This document shows positions 23,522 through 33,072 of a stretch of 51,875 nt of DNA, piece after piece. The DNA lies in the NCBI RefSeq assembly GCF_025602895.1, contig NW_026516413.1:1-51875 (forward strand), written 5' to 3'. A program made the position numbers and the translations under genes. Under the pieces are notes generated by a model. The model saw only the letters and a program-made list of their open reading frames with translations. It did no database searches and had not been told where the DNA came from. Within the stretch, counting starts at the first letter, position 1; each line of letters begins with the position of its first letter. The stretch comes from Polychytrium aggregatum. Its lineage: Eukaryota > Chytridiomycota > Chytridiomycetes > Polychytriales.

Positions 23522-24407
23522 CGATATCGGCGTGCGCGGCTTGAGTTGGAAGTGCGGGCAAGACACTGCCATCACAGGAGCCAGGATCATATATCTTCAC
23601 AGCCCGACTAAATCCAGCCATCGGTCGCCATCGCTCACGAATTGGCTCAAATCGATGTATTATATGGGATGTGCACTGCACCCGGAGCGAACGGAGCGCT
23701 CGCTGAGCTTACTTCCCTGCATCCCGAACATACACAGTGTACGAAGCTGTCCAGGAAGCCGAATACATTCGTCGCACCGCATCGCAGCATCAATGCCCCA
23801 GCATAATGACCTCGAATTATCGGCCAGCTATTGCCCTGGAGGTTGACCGGTTGCTGGGCATCTGCTTTCGGAGTAGCGTCCCCATCCGCACCTCGGGTGC
23901 TGACCCGGCGCTGGCTTTGATCCGAGGCCATGACGAGGCTCCGCTGGCTGTCTCCCTGGCTGGGTGGTGTGGTGCGGTTTGCGTCTTTTGCGGCTGTCTC
24001 CCCTGCGCCGCTATTCTGCGACCGAGCGGAGGATATCCGCCTCGGCAAGAGAAAAGTGCGAGTGGTCCTTGACGGCTGTGATCCGGCATGCGAGTTGCAG
24101 GCCGCGGGAGACCTGTCCCCCTCAGCGCTCTTTCGTCTTTGCATCGGCGGCGGCCACCGAATCGGCCTCTCCAGCTGCATGCTTGGCCATTGAATCATCC
24201 GCCGCCTGCCGCTCCGTTCCCTTTTTCCTTTCGGCAGTCGCCAGCCGGCGTTCCTCCGACCTTTGTCAATGAGATGGAACCTTTCTATCGCCACGGAGAC
24301 TCGAGATTGGGCTATAAAATGCGGCCGTTGGGTGCAAGACAAGATCCAGCCAGGTTGGTCTCGCTCAGCGAAGCACCCCAAGTGTCTGCCCAACCGGAAG
24401 ATCCATC
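23522..24407. other. Intergenic region with promoter of the His-rich protein gene
   Basis: A 248-codon minus-strand frame spans 23647-24393 but has no recognisable domain and biased composition, so it is not called. The right end holds the TATA box described separately. Confidence 0.5.
24313..24319 (+). promoter_or_regulatory. TATA box
   Basis: TATAAAA 89 bp upstream of the ATG at 24408, in correct orientation; a good core-promoter match for a highly expressed secreted protein. Confidence 0.6.
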
Positions 24408-26837
24408 ATGAAGTTCCATGCTCTCGCTCTTGTCCTTTTCATCGCTCTTGCTGTGGCTATTCAGGCTCTGCCAGTCACCTCCAACGGCAATGCTGCTCCA
24501 CCAGGCCGTCATCCAGCGAATGGAGATTCGAGGGAGCCAGTTGCTGAGTCCCACGGACACCACTCCGAGAAGGGCGGCCAGAAGCACCCAGGTCATTCCA
24601 AGCACTCGTCGGCAGCCCCTGTCCATGCAGTCCTGAGGCTCAAGCATACCTCCTCCACCGCCAAGTACCACTCTGGCTCACAGCATCACTCATCCAGCCA
24701 CCGGCATGGTCCACCAAGCCCCAGCGCTCTCTCCGCCCAGGCTGGTCGTCATCACTCGTCGGCCTCTGTCCAGGCTGGTCGCCATCATTTCTCAGTGACC
24801 CGAACCTTTAAATTGTCGAAGCCCAGTCCCACTCATCACTCGGGGACTCACACGAGGAGCGCACCGCAGATCGTTCAACGACGCCAGCATTCTGCTCAAT
24901 CTCGTGGAAACCCAGAATACGAGACAAACAGCTATGATCATGGCAAGAATAGCAATAATGACGATCACCACCCCAGCCATTCCTCCAGCCACGATTCCAA
25001 CAGTCATGATTCCAACAGCCATGATTCCAACACTCATGATCCTAGCCAGCACGGCTCCAACAAGCATCACTCCAGCAGCCACGATTCCAACAGCCACGAC
25101 TCCAACAGCCATGACTCCAACAGCCATGACTCCAACAGCCACGATTCCAACAGCCACGACTCCAACAGCCATGACTCCAGCAGCCACGATTCCAACAAGC
25201 ATCACTCCAGCAGCCATTCTTCCAACAGCCACGATTCCAACAGTCATGATTCCAACAGCCATGATTCCAACACTCATGATCCTAGCCAGCACGGCTCCAA
25301 CAAGCATCACTCCAGCAGCCACGATTCCAACAGCCACGACTCCAACAGCCATGACTCCAGCAGCCACGATTCCAACAGCCATGACTCCAACAGCCATGAC
25401 TCCAACAGCCATGACTCCAACAGCCATGACTCCAACAAGCATCACTCCAGCAGCCATTCTTCCAACAGCCACGATTCCAACAGTCATGATTCCAACACTC
25501 ATGATCCTAGCCAGCACGGCTCCAACAAGCATCACTCCAGCAGCCACGATTCCAACAGCCACGACTCCAACAGCCATGACTCCAACAGCCATGACTCCAA
25601 CAGCCACGATTCCAACAGCCACGACTCCAACAGCCATGACTCCAGCAGCCACGATTCCAACAAGCATCACTCCAGCAGCCATTCTTCCAACAGCCACGAT
25701 TCCAACAGTCATGATTCCAACAGCCATGATTCCAACACTCATGATCCTAGCCAGCACGGCTCCAACAAGCATCACTCCAGCAGCCACGATTCCAACAGCC
25801 ACGACTCCAACAGCCATGACTCCAACAGCCATGACTCCAACAGCCACGATTCCAACAAGCATCACTCCAGCAGCCATTCTTCCAACAGCCACGATTCCAA
25901 CAGTCATGATTCCAACAGCCATGATTCCAACACTCATGATCCTAGCCAGCACGGCTCCAACAAGCATCACTCCAGCAGCCACGATTCCAACAGCCACGAT
26001 TCCAACAGCCACGACTCCAACAGCCATGACTCCAGCAGCCACGATTCCAACAGCCATGACTCCAACAGCCACGATTCCAACAGCCACGACTCCAACAGCC
26101 ATGACTCCAACAGCCACGATTCCAACAGCCATGACTCCAGCAGCCACGATTCCAACAGCCATGACTCCAACAGCCACGATTCCAACAGCCATTCTTCCAA
26201 CAGCCACGATTCCAACAGTCATGACTCCAACAGCCATGATTCCAACACTCATGATCCTAGCCAGCACGGCTCCAACAAGCATCACTCCAGCAGCCACGAT
26301 TCCAACAGCCACGACTCCAACAGCCATGACTCCAGCAGCCACGATTCCAACAGCCATGACTCCAGCAGCCACGACTCCAACAGCCATTCTTCCAACAGCC
26401 ATGACTCCAACAGCCATGACTCCAACAGCCATGACTCCAAGAGCCATGATCCTAGCCAGCACGGCTCCAACAAGCATCACTCCAGCAGCCATTCTTCCAA
26501 CAGCCATGACTCCAACAGCCATTCTTCCAACACTCATGATCCTAGCCAGCACGGCTCTAACAAGCACCACTCCAGCAGCCATGACTCCAGTAGTTACGGC
26601 TCCGACACGCACCGCTCCAGTGATTCCAATTCACAGTCGCAAATCAAAGACAAGCACCGTGGCGTCTACTACAAATCGAAAAGCCCGGATAATGACTCCA
26701 GTGACGACTGTGACGAGTCGAACGATACACCTGAAAGCGGTCCTGATCATCATCACGACTCTCACGACCAACAAAAGGATCCAGAGAGTACAACCGGATA
26801 CATCGAAAGTGACGAGAGCTGCGACGAAACCGCTTGA
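24408..26837 (+). CDS. Secreted His/Ser/Asp/Asn-rich repeat protein
   Basis: Single-exon 809-residue frame. It opens with a clear signal peptide (MKFHALALVLFIALAVAIQA, cleavage likely after QALP). An N-terminal ~150-residue His/Ser/Gly-rich region contains two copies of a QAGRHH(S/F)S motif. A ~540-residue array of the pentapeptide SNSHD follows. The array is organised into a higher-order unit, NTHDPSQHGSNKHHSSSHD, seen at least seven times. The tail is acidic with two Cys (SDDCDESND, ESCDETA). No membrane anchor or GPI signal is seen, so it is probably extracellular or wall-associated. The regular His/Asp pattern could bind divalent metals (inference). The function is unknown. A TATA box lies 89 bp upstream. 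Confidence 0.85.
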   Translation: MKFHALALVLFIALAVAIQALPVTSNGNAAPPGRHPANGDSREPVAESHGHHSEKGGQKHPGHSKHSSAAPVHAVLRLKHTSSTAKYHSGSQHHSSSHRHGPPSPSALSAQAGRHHSSASVQAGRHHFSVTRTFKLSKPSPTHHSGTHTRSAPQIVQRRQHSAQSRGNPEYETNSYDHGKNSNNDDHHPSHSSSHDSNSHDSNSHDSNTHDPSQHGSNKHHSSSHDSNSHDSNSHDSNSHDSNSHDSNSHDSNSHDSSSHDSNKHHSSSHSSNSHDSNSHDSNSHDSNTHDPSQHGSNKHHSSSHDSNSHDSNSHDSSSHDSNSHDSNSHDSNSHDSNSHDSNKHHSSSHSSNSHDSNSHDSNTHDPSQHGSNKHHSSSHDSNSHDSNSHDSNSHDSNSHDSNSHDSNSHDSSSHDSNKHHSSSHSSNSHDSNSHDSNSHDSNTHDPSQHGSNKHHSSSHDSNSHDSNSHDSNSHDSNSHDSNKHHSSSHSSNSHDSNSHDSNSHDSNTHDPSQHGSNKHHSSSHDSNSHDSNSHDSNSHDSSSHDSNSHDSNSHDSNSHDSNSHDSNSHDSNSHDSSSHDSNSHDSNSHDSNSHSSNSHDSNSHDSNSHDSNTHDPSQHGSNKHHSSSHDSNSHDSNSHDSSSHDSNSHDSSSHDSNSHSSNSHDSNSHDSNSHDSKSHDPSQHGSNKHHSSSHSSNSHDSNSHSSNTHDPSQHGSNKHHSSSHDSSSYGSDTHRSSDSNSQSQIKDKHRGVYYKSKSPDNDSSDDCDESNDTPESGPDHHHDSHDQQKDPESTTGYIESDESCDETA
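24962..26620. repeat. 15-bp coding minisatellite with nested higher-order repeats
   Basis: The unit is close to tccaacagccatgac, alternating atgac/acgac/acgattcc variants. Variant blocks containing cctagccagcacggctcc recur about every 180-300 bp. The period is a multiple of three and stop-free on both strands in several frames, which explains long open frames in a second plus frame and on the minus strand. Confidence 0.95.
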
Positions 26838-26987
26838 TCAGCCAGGCCCCTCCAACGTTCATTCGCTTATTCGTACTCATTCACGCACTTACTTATACTC
26901 ACTCATACTCGCTCACGCATTATTCACTCGTTCATTCTCGCTCATCCATTCATTCCTCGAACTTGACTTGGTATTTTCCGTATGATT

Positions 26988-27251
26988 TTATTCTGAAAAT
27001 TCACACAATATCTCGATATCATCGATCTGTTCAGCTGTTGGGTTGCTCAGACGGATGTTCATCCGCAGAGTCATAGCCTCTACTTTGTTGGGATCACCAT
27101 CGGTGGAGTCCTTAGGCACAGAAGCGTCGGGTACATGGGATCGGGCGCCATCGTTGCCGATAGCTGCCGAGTCGCATTTTATAATCGTGCTCCAGGCTGC
27201 ATCGATATCACTCTGATGGGCATTGGCATATCGAATACAGCCGCTATGCAT
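26988..27251 (-). CDS. Small hypothetical protein, 87 residues
   Basis: The open frame from ATG 27251 to TAA 26988 has balanced codon use and an amphipathic C-terminal half (EAMTLRMNIRLSNPTAEQID). The frame stays open further upstream without an ATG, so it may be the last exon of a larger gene whose 5' part I could not place. It lies just downstream of ERV1 on the same strand and could instead be ERV1 3' UTR. No family recognised. Confidence 0.3.
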   Translation of the reverse strand: MHSGCIRYANAHQSDIDAAWSTIIKCDSAAIGNDGARSHVPDASVPKDSTDGDPNKVEAMTLRMNIRLSNPTAEQIDDIEILCEFSE

Positions 27252-27426
27252 CTGGGAATCGGTGGGTGGCCGCGCTCTTGGAGCCGTTGGAGGTAGGGTG
27301 GTGTATTCACGGTCCAAAAGGAAGAGACGGGTACTATCTATCAGAGTTGTTCATACCCAGGTTTTTGCGTTTGCGAATGCTGTCCTTGTAGCTGTTCAAT
27401 GGCGAGCAACTGCTCAGTTGAGACAC

Positions 27427-28074
27427 TTAGCAATCAACACCCTCCGATCCATCTCTCCAACGTTCGAGGACCCGCGAGCAGTCAAACATTGGCTTGCCCT
27501 GGGATTTGTTGACTTTGTTGTGGACGACGCAGAGCCACTTGGACAAGATCAGATTGCTGGCGACAGGGGGCGGATGCTTCTTGATCTCGGCTTGCAAATG
27601 CTCGGCGCAGTAGCCGCATGGATAGACTCTCGAGAACGAATTGAGGAACTGGGACATGTTGGTCTGCTCGTCCTGTGTTGGAGCCTCCGGGTAGTATGCT
27701 GCCATGGTATGCAAGAACGTCCAAGTGGATCGGCCGAGCTCGCCGGCATCAGGAGGGCAGGGGAAAGGCGTGTAAGGTGCAGACGGGTTTCCGGACTGGC
27801 CGGGGGACGACTGTGGCGAGGCTGAAGCTGAAGCCGAAGCTGCGACGGTAGCCAAGCCAGCGACAGCACCGGCAGACGGCAGGTGATCTTTGGAGTTGGC
27901 AGCGCCAGAATCGCCTCGGGGAGCAGCAGAGGATACGGGGCCAGCGCTTTGCGATGCTGTGTGAGTCTTTTTGGCTTCGTCGACCCGCCATGTCTTGAAA
28001 TCATGACAGACCCGACACGGCGGCTTTTTGGGCGGGGCCGTGGTCTTTTCTTCCAGCAACTCGTCGAGACCCAT
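27427..28074 (-). CDS. ERV1: FAD-linked sulfhydryl oxidase ERV1/ALR
   Basis: Intermembrane-space enzyme that reoxidises Mia40 and passes electrons to cytochrome c. Single-exon 215-residue frame from ATG 28074. The N-terminal shuttle disulfide is CRVC (residues 20-23) in PPCRVCHDFKTW. A low-complexity Ala/Ser/Pro linker (residues ~40-100) follows. The catalytic domain begins PPDAGELGRSTWTFLHTMAAYYP and holds the redox pair CGYC (153-156). The FAD-site helix and HNKVNKSQGKPMFDC give the second structural disulfide, with a WRDG end as in ALR. The frame stays open upstream of the chosen Met, but homologous sequence starts here. It is divergent from HIS4 across 709 bp. Confidence 0.95.
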   Translation of the reverse strand: MGLDELLEEKTTAPPKKPPCRVCHDFKTWRVDEAKKTHTASQSAGPVSSAAPRGDSGAANSKDHLPSAGAVAGLATVAASASASASPQSSPGQSGNPSAPYTPFPCPPDAGELGRSTWTFLHTMAAYYPEAPTQDEQTNMSQFLNSFSRVYPCGYCAEHLQAEIKKHPPPVASNLILSKWLCVVHNKVNKSQGKPMFDCSRVLERWRDGSEGVDC

Positions 28075-28783
28075 TGGGATGCGGGCAGTAAGCTTGCCGA
28101 CGCAGCGCTTGAGAATGACCAGACAGATGCGATCAGCGAATCGCCCTCCGAAACAGGCGATCGAGACGATCGGTCGGGGTGGTTGACCGCGCGCGACGAA
28201 GTTGCCAGATGGGCGGCTGACAAATGCAGCCCGCTTGCGACGCCGACACCGCAGGCAACGGCGGCGACGGGGAATCACAGGGGCTGGCCGCTGCCTGTTT
28301 GGTTGCGACAGGAGCATGCCCGGCCGGCACGGCCATGGCCATTCTGTTGCGTTTGTTGCTGCTGCTGCTGCTGCTGCTGTTGCTGCTGTGACTGTGACTG
28401 TGTTGGCGGCTGGCCAAGCCGGGTGTCTGGAGGCCTTCCGGGGCGGATGTGCGTGTAGCCGCTGGTGGCTGGCCACAGCATCGACTGCGCGATGCGCAGC
28501 ACAATTCCGGCCTGCGCAGCGCAGCACATGCGATAAGCGCCTGTCATGGCCGCGCAGGTGATCGCCGCCGCCGTCGCCCGTCAACGTGCTTGGTCTGCCG
28601 AAATCTTTTCTCGGCCATCTCTCCCCGACCGCTCTCTGCCCAGAGCTCGGCTGGCTTTTCCTCCGTCTTGCTCAATCTTGGCGCCTGCTCCTCGCCGTCC
28701 TGCCTGCCTATTGTCTGGCTTGTCGTCTTCCCCCCTGATCTTCCTCTGTGTCGCTCCGCCTCGGCCCGCACTCCTTCGTCGCC
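28075..28783. other. Divergent promoter region ERV1-HIS4 with a CTG microsatellite
   Basis: Contains (CTG)n/(TTG) of about 11 units at roughly 28356-28390. The segment just before HIS4 is C/T-rich (for example 28600-28780), as is common upstream of fungal start codons. I saw no clear TGACTC Gcn4-type element. Confidence 0.5.
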
Positions 28784-31700
28784 ATGTTCGTTCCCTATCT
28801 GACCCCAGAGTCCGGCACAGACCCCGCTCTCTCGTCCAAGGAGCTGCTTGCTATCCTCTCCAAGTACGCCCTCGTCTCCGATCCAATCTTCAAGCCTGCA
28901 TCGGTGCAGGCCCTTCCTGAGGCTGCCCTCTACTCCAGAGATATCCCTCAGCTCTCCGTCGCTCTGCCCACCGATCTGCCTGTCTCGAGCATCCTCGATG
29001 CTGCCAGAGATCTCCTTGACGACAGCGTCGCCTGTATCGTTATCGACTACAGCCCTGCCGTGGGTCGATCTGCTACCGACTTTGCAAGCTCGATCTTGTC
29101 AAAGCTCCCTGCCGACCGGGTGGTCGTCTCCCTTGCACTGGACGAGTCGGGCACCAATGAAAAGTGGCTCTGCAGCACCATCGAGGCCTTTGCCTCGGCT
29201 GTTTCGGGCTTTATCGTCGTCATGCATACCTCTGTCTCGCCTGTCGAGCTCCCGGATGAGCAGCTCAGCCAGAGCCATCAGCTGAATCGCAAGTTCATCG
29301 CTGGCACGATCGGCCACATCGGCGCCCTTTACAAGAAAACACCTTCCCTCACTCGAAAGCTGACCCTGTCGCTGCCCAACCAGCTGCTTTCCATCCCTCT
29401 GATCTCGGCTCTGAATGCGCGCGAGATCAATCTCCTTGCCCCTCATCGGCAGCTATCCCCGATTGATCTCGGAGAGGCCTATGCCTCGTGTCTGATCACC
29501 GACCGCTCCGACGGGCTTTTCTCGACCGTTGTGGTCGACGAGCATGGTGTTGCCCTTGGATTGGCATATTCCTCTGTGCAAAGCATCTCGGAGGCTATCA
29601 AAACCCGTCAAGGCGTGTACCAGTCTCGAACTCGGGGCCTTTGGTACAAGGGACTCACGTCCGGTGCTACTCAGGCTCTGTTGCGAATCGATGCCGACTG
29701 CGACCGAGACTGCGTGCGCTTCATTGTCCGCCAGAATGGTCCAGGCTACTGCCACTTGAACACTCGTACCTGCTTCGGCCCGGACAGCGGTATCACTGCT
29801 CTGGCCGAGCTGCTGGAAGCTCGAAAGGCCAGTGCCCCCGAGGGCTCGTACACCAAACGCCTTTTCAACGACCCCTTGCTCCTGCGATCCAAGATCATGG
29901 AGGAGGCCGAGGAGCTCTGCGATGCCGCCACTCCCGAAGACATTGCCTGGGAGGCCGCGGATCTCATTTACTTTGCTCTCGCGCGCTGCATCAGCCAGGG
30001 AGTCTCGCTCAGGGATGTTGAAGCCAATCTCGATCGAAAGGCTCGTAAAATCTCTCGCCGCTCCGGCGACGCCAAGCCCAAATGGGACTTTACCAAGCCT
30101 CCGGCTGATTCCGGTGCCTCCAAGCCTGATGTATCCACCGAGACACCCCAGGCTCCCCGGGCTCCCCAGGCTCCTGCTGCAGTTCCGGAGCCCCTCGTTA
30201 CCCCGGAGCAGCCGGCCATCGCCATGAAAAAGTACACCCTGTCGGCCCTGTCGAAGAGCGAGCAGGCGGATCTGCTGATCCGCCCCATCTTCAAGACCGA
30301 CGAAATCATGGCCCGTGTGCGGCCGATTGTCGAGTCGGTGTCTCAGCAAGGCGATCGCGCTCTACTTGATTATACAGCCAAGTTCGATGGTGTCAAGCTC
30401 GATTCTCCTGTCCTTCGCGCCCCCTTTGCCCCGGAGCTCATGAGTATCTCCGAGACTGTGCGCTCTGCTATCGACATGGCCTACTCGAACGTCGAAAAGT
30501 TCCATGCGGCTCAGCTGGATACCACTGTGTTGACCGTTGAGACCATGCCTGGCGTTGTGTGCAGCCGGTTTGTGCGCCCTATCGAACGGGTCGGCTTGTA
30601 CGTTCCTGGAGGCTCGGCTGTGTTGCCCTCCACGACCTTGATGCTCGGTGTCCCCGCCAAGGTGGCCGGCTGTCGTGAGATTGTGGTGGCCACGCCTCCC
30701 CGCAAGGATGGCTCCATCTGTCCTGAGGTTGTCTATGTGGCCCACAAAATCGGTGCCAGCGTGATTCTGGCGGCCGGAGGAGCGCAAGCTGTCGCTGCCA
30801 TGGCCTACGGAACCGAATCTGTGCCCAAAGTCGACAAGATCTGCGGCCCCGGAAACCAATATGTCACATGCGCCAAGATGATTGTCCAGGTATCGCGCGA
30901 CGCATCTGCTCTTGTTTCGTGTTCTTGAGGCATTGGAGGTGTGCTTTCTCGCCTGGTGTGCCTGCCACTCCGAGTGAATCTTGCCGCACACACCGCCCAC
31001 GGCATGGTGGCGGCAGTACACAGCAGGCTACCTGCCTTGAATCTGGATATCTGTATTGACGTCGGTCTCTGCTCCTGCCAGAACGATACCTCTGCTATGG
31101 TTGCCATCGATATGCCCGCCGGTCCCTCGGAGCTCCTGGTAGGCACAACGCTGTTTGGAGATACCCTCGCTCGCTTCGGCCACTGGGCCGCGCCTGACCG
31201 TGCTCTGATCCATTTGTAATCTTCGATGCTGCACTCAGGTCATTGCCGACATGTCGTGTAATCCAGCCTATGTGGCCTCGGACCTCCTCAGTCAGGCAGA
31301 GCACGGCCCTGACAGTCAGGTTGTCCTTTTGGCGGTGGCTCTGACGACCGAAAAGCTGGCCCAGATCGAAGCCGAGGTTGCCAGTCAGGGTGCTGCCTTG
31401 CCGCGTGCCGAAATCGTGCGAATCTCGATTCCCAAGAGCTACATTGCGCAGCTCGCGACTGTCGAAGAGGCTCTGGACTTTTCAAACCGATATGCTCCGG
31501 AGCACCTCATTTTGCACTTGGACGATGCCGAGAAATACGTCGAGCTCGTCGAGAACGCAGGATCCGTCTTTGTCGGCCCCTATTCGCCAGAGAGGTAGGT
31601 GGCGCGCCTGGATGATCGATTGGATAGTCGCCATCAGATTGTCACTGCTGGATGGACCAGGTCTGCGGTTTCGATTCCCATCGATCCCTTCAAGTGACCC

Positions 31701-31957
31701 TCACTGATCTTTGCTTCCCCATCAGCTGCGGTGACTATGCCTCCGGCACCAACCACACCTTGCCCACATACGGGTTTGCAAAAATGTACTCTGGCGTCAA
31801 TACCGGAACATTCGTGAAGCACATCACGTCGCAGTGCCTCACAAAGCAAGGGCTCGATCGCCTCGGTGACTGTGTCACGACTTTGGCTGAAATTGAGGGG
31901 CTAGAGGCTCACCGGAATGCAGTTGCCATCCGACTGAAGGATATTCGACAACAGTAG
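28784..31957 (+). CDS. HIS4: Trifunctional histidine biosynthesis protein (PRA-CH / PRA-PH / histidinol dehydrogenase)
   Basis: One polypeptide for steps 2, 3 and 9-10 of histidine synthesis, a fungal gene fusion. Exons: 28784-30889, 31082-31138, 31239-31594, 31726-31957 (916 residues). An N-terminal ~220-residue region typical of fungal HIS4 precedes the PRA-cyclohydrolase motifs [11 protein letters not shown] and the Cys/His ligands of [16 protein letters not shown] (~residues 275-330). PRA-pyrophosphohydrolase follows ([21 protein letters not shown], ~340-425). A Pro/Ala linker leads to histidinol dehydrogenase: [32 protein letters not shown], the zinc ligands in SQAEHG, and YAPEHLIL with the catalytic Glu-His. 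The last exon gives [16 protein letters not shown]. All catalytic residues that I can place are present. Confidence 0.97.
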
Positions 31958-33072
31958 GGCTTGCGATGTAGCTGAGATACAGTCACGCATTACAACGCAC
32001 ACAAACACAACACACCACTTGTATTCTTGCAGCTGATTGTGAGCTCTTTTGAATGGAATACACACGCCTCCGCCGCTCACAATGACCATCTGCCCTGTGG
32101 AAGTAGTCAAGGATATCCCTCCAGAGCAGTCTTTGGGCAGCAGTCAATGCAGTCGGTGCGTACGGTTCCGGAATGATAGCACCGTCACCGGTTTGGCTTG
32201 AGGGTCACACATGCAGGATGGACAGACACTCCAACCAAGAGAAACTCGACAACAACGAATGCGTGTCTCAATGGCACCCACGCAGATGGACACTGCTCGC
32301 TGCTGCGGGCAGGCCGTGCGACTGCTTCCCGACTTGGCTGGCAATCGCTATGCTTTCGCTGGTTTGGGAAGTATGGTCTTGAGCACTCTCTGGGGGTGGA
32401 ATTACAGCGTTTCCAAAATGAAATGGGATACCCCGTTTTGAGCCATGAGAGTGGTTGTTTCTGTGACCTGAATACACCCACCCACTCATTGCAATCATGG
32501 CCAAACACAGCACGCTCGATTTCCGCATCGCTGCACTGCGACCGGTGGTGTTCACTCGGAGGCTGCCAAAGTGATCTGTTCTATTTCTTGTGGCATAGTT
32601 AGACGCATGCCATCGCATACTGCGCTGACAAATGGGTTGTGGGCAGGTGTCCCATTTCCCCCTGAATCCAGTGTACTTGAAATACCGAGTATACCTCAGT
32701 CTCTGTGGGCTGGAACCGCTTCCCTTCCCTTGCTTCCAAGAGGCAATCCCAAAGACGATCGATCAGTATGCTGGTTTCTTTGAATATGCCGTTTGGTCAC
32801 GGTGGCGATGGATGAGTGTATATTCAGGCCCTGAAATCAACGACAACCCCAGCTCAAAACAGCGTGTCCGTTTCGCTTTGGGAAAGCTATTCCAGATTCA
32901 GAAACGGCCTCGATTGATTGTAAAGCCAAAGTGCCTCTCGGCAGTGCATGCGGCCGCTGTTGCATTAGGCCCAAATGACCAAAATGCTGTACTGCTGCCG
33001 AATCAGTCGCCGATATCACGGCCGTCCCAATGGCACACGCCTGCTGAATTGGCGGCTGAACCTGCTGCATAC
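31958..33072. other. Intergenic spacer with dispersed-repeat copies
   Basis: Convergent 3' ends on both sides. Two diverged repeat copies: about 32270-32480 (minus sense, with gcctgcccgc, gctcaagacc, acttcccaaaccagcgaaa) and about 32810-32930, sharing gctcaaaacag.gtgtccc with 13560-13620. No gene seen. Confidence 0.6.

Noticed and set aside
23647..24393. 248-codon minus-strand frame between the axonemal candidate and the His-rich gene
   Set aside because: Low-complexity, no domain, and it overlaps the promoter of the opposite gene.
24962..26620. Regularly spaced repeats that might suggest a CRISPR-like array
   Set aside because: The period is 15 bp without unique spacers and lies inside an open coding frame in a eukaryotic context.
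24792..26985. Two further very long open frames (about 606 codons minus, about 693 codons plus) over the His-rich gene
   Set aside because: They are by-products of a 15-bp stop-free repeat; only the frame from 24408 has a signal peptide, a unique N-terminus, a TATA box and a non-repeat tail.
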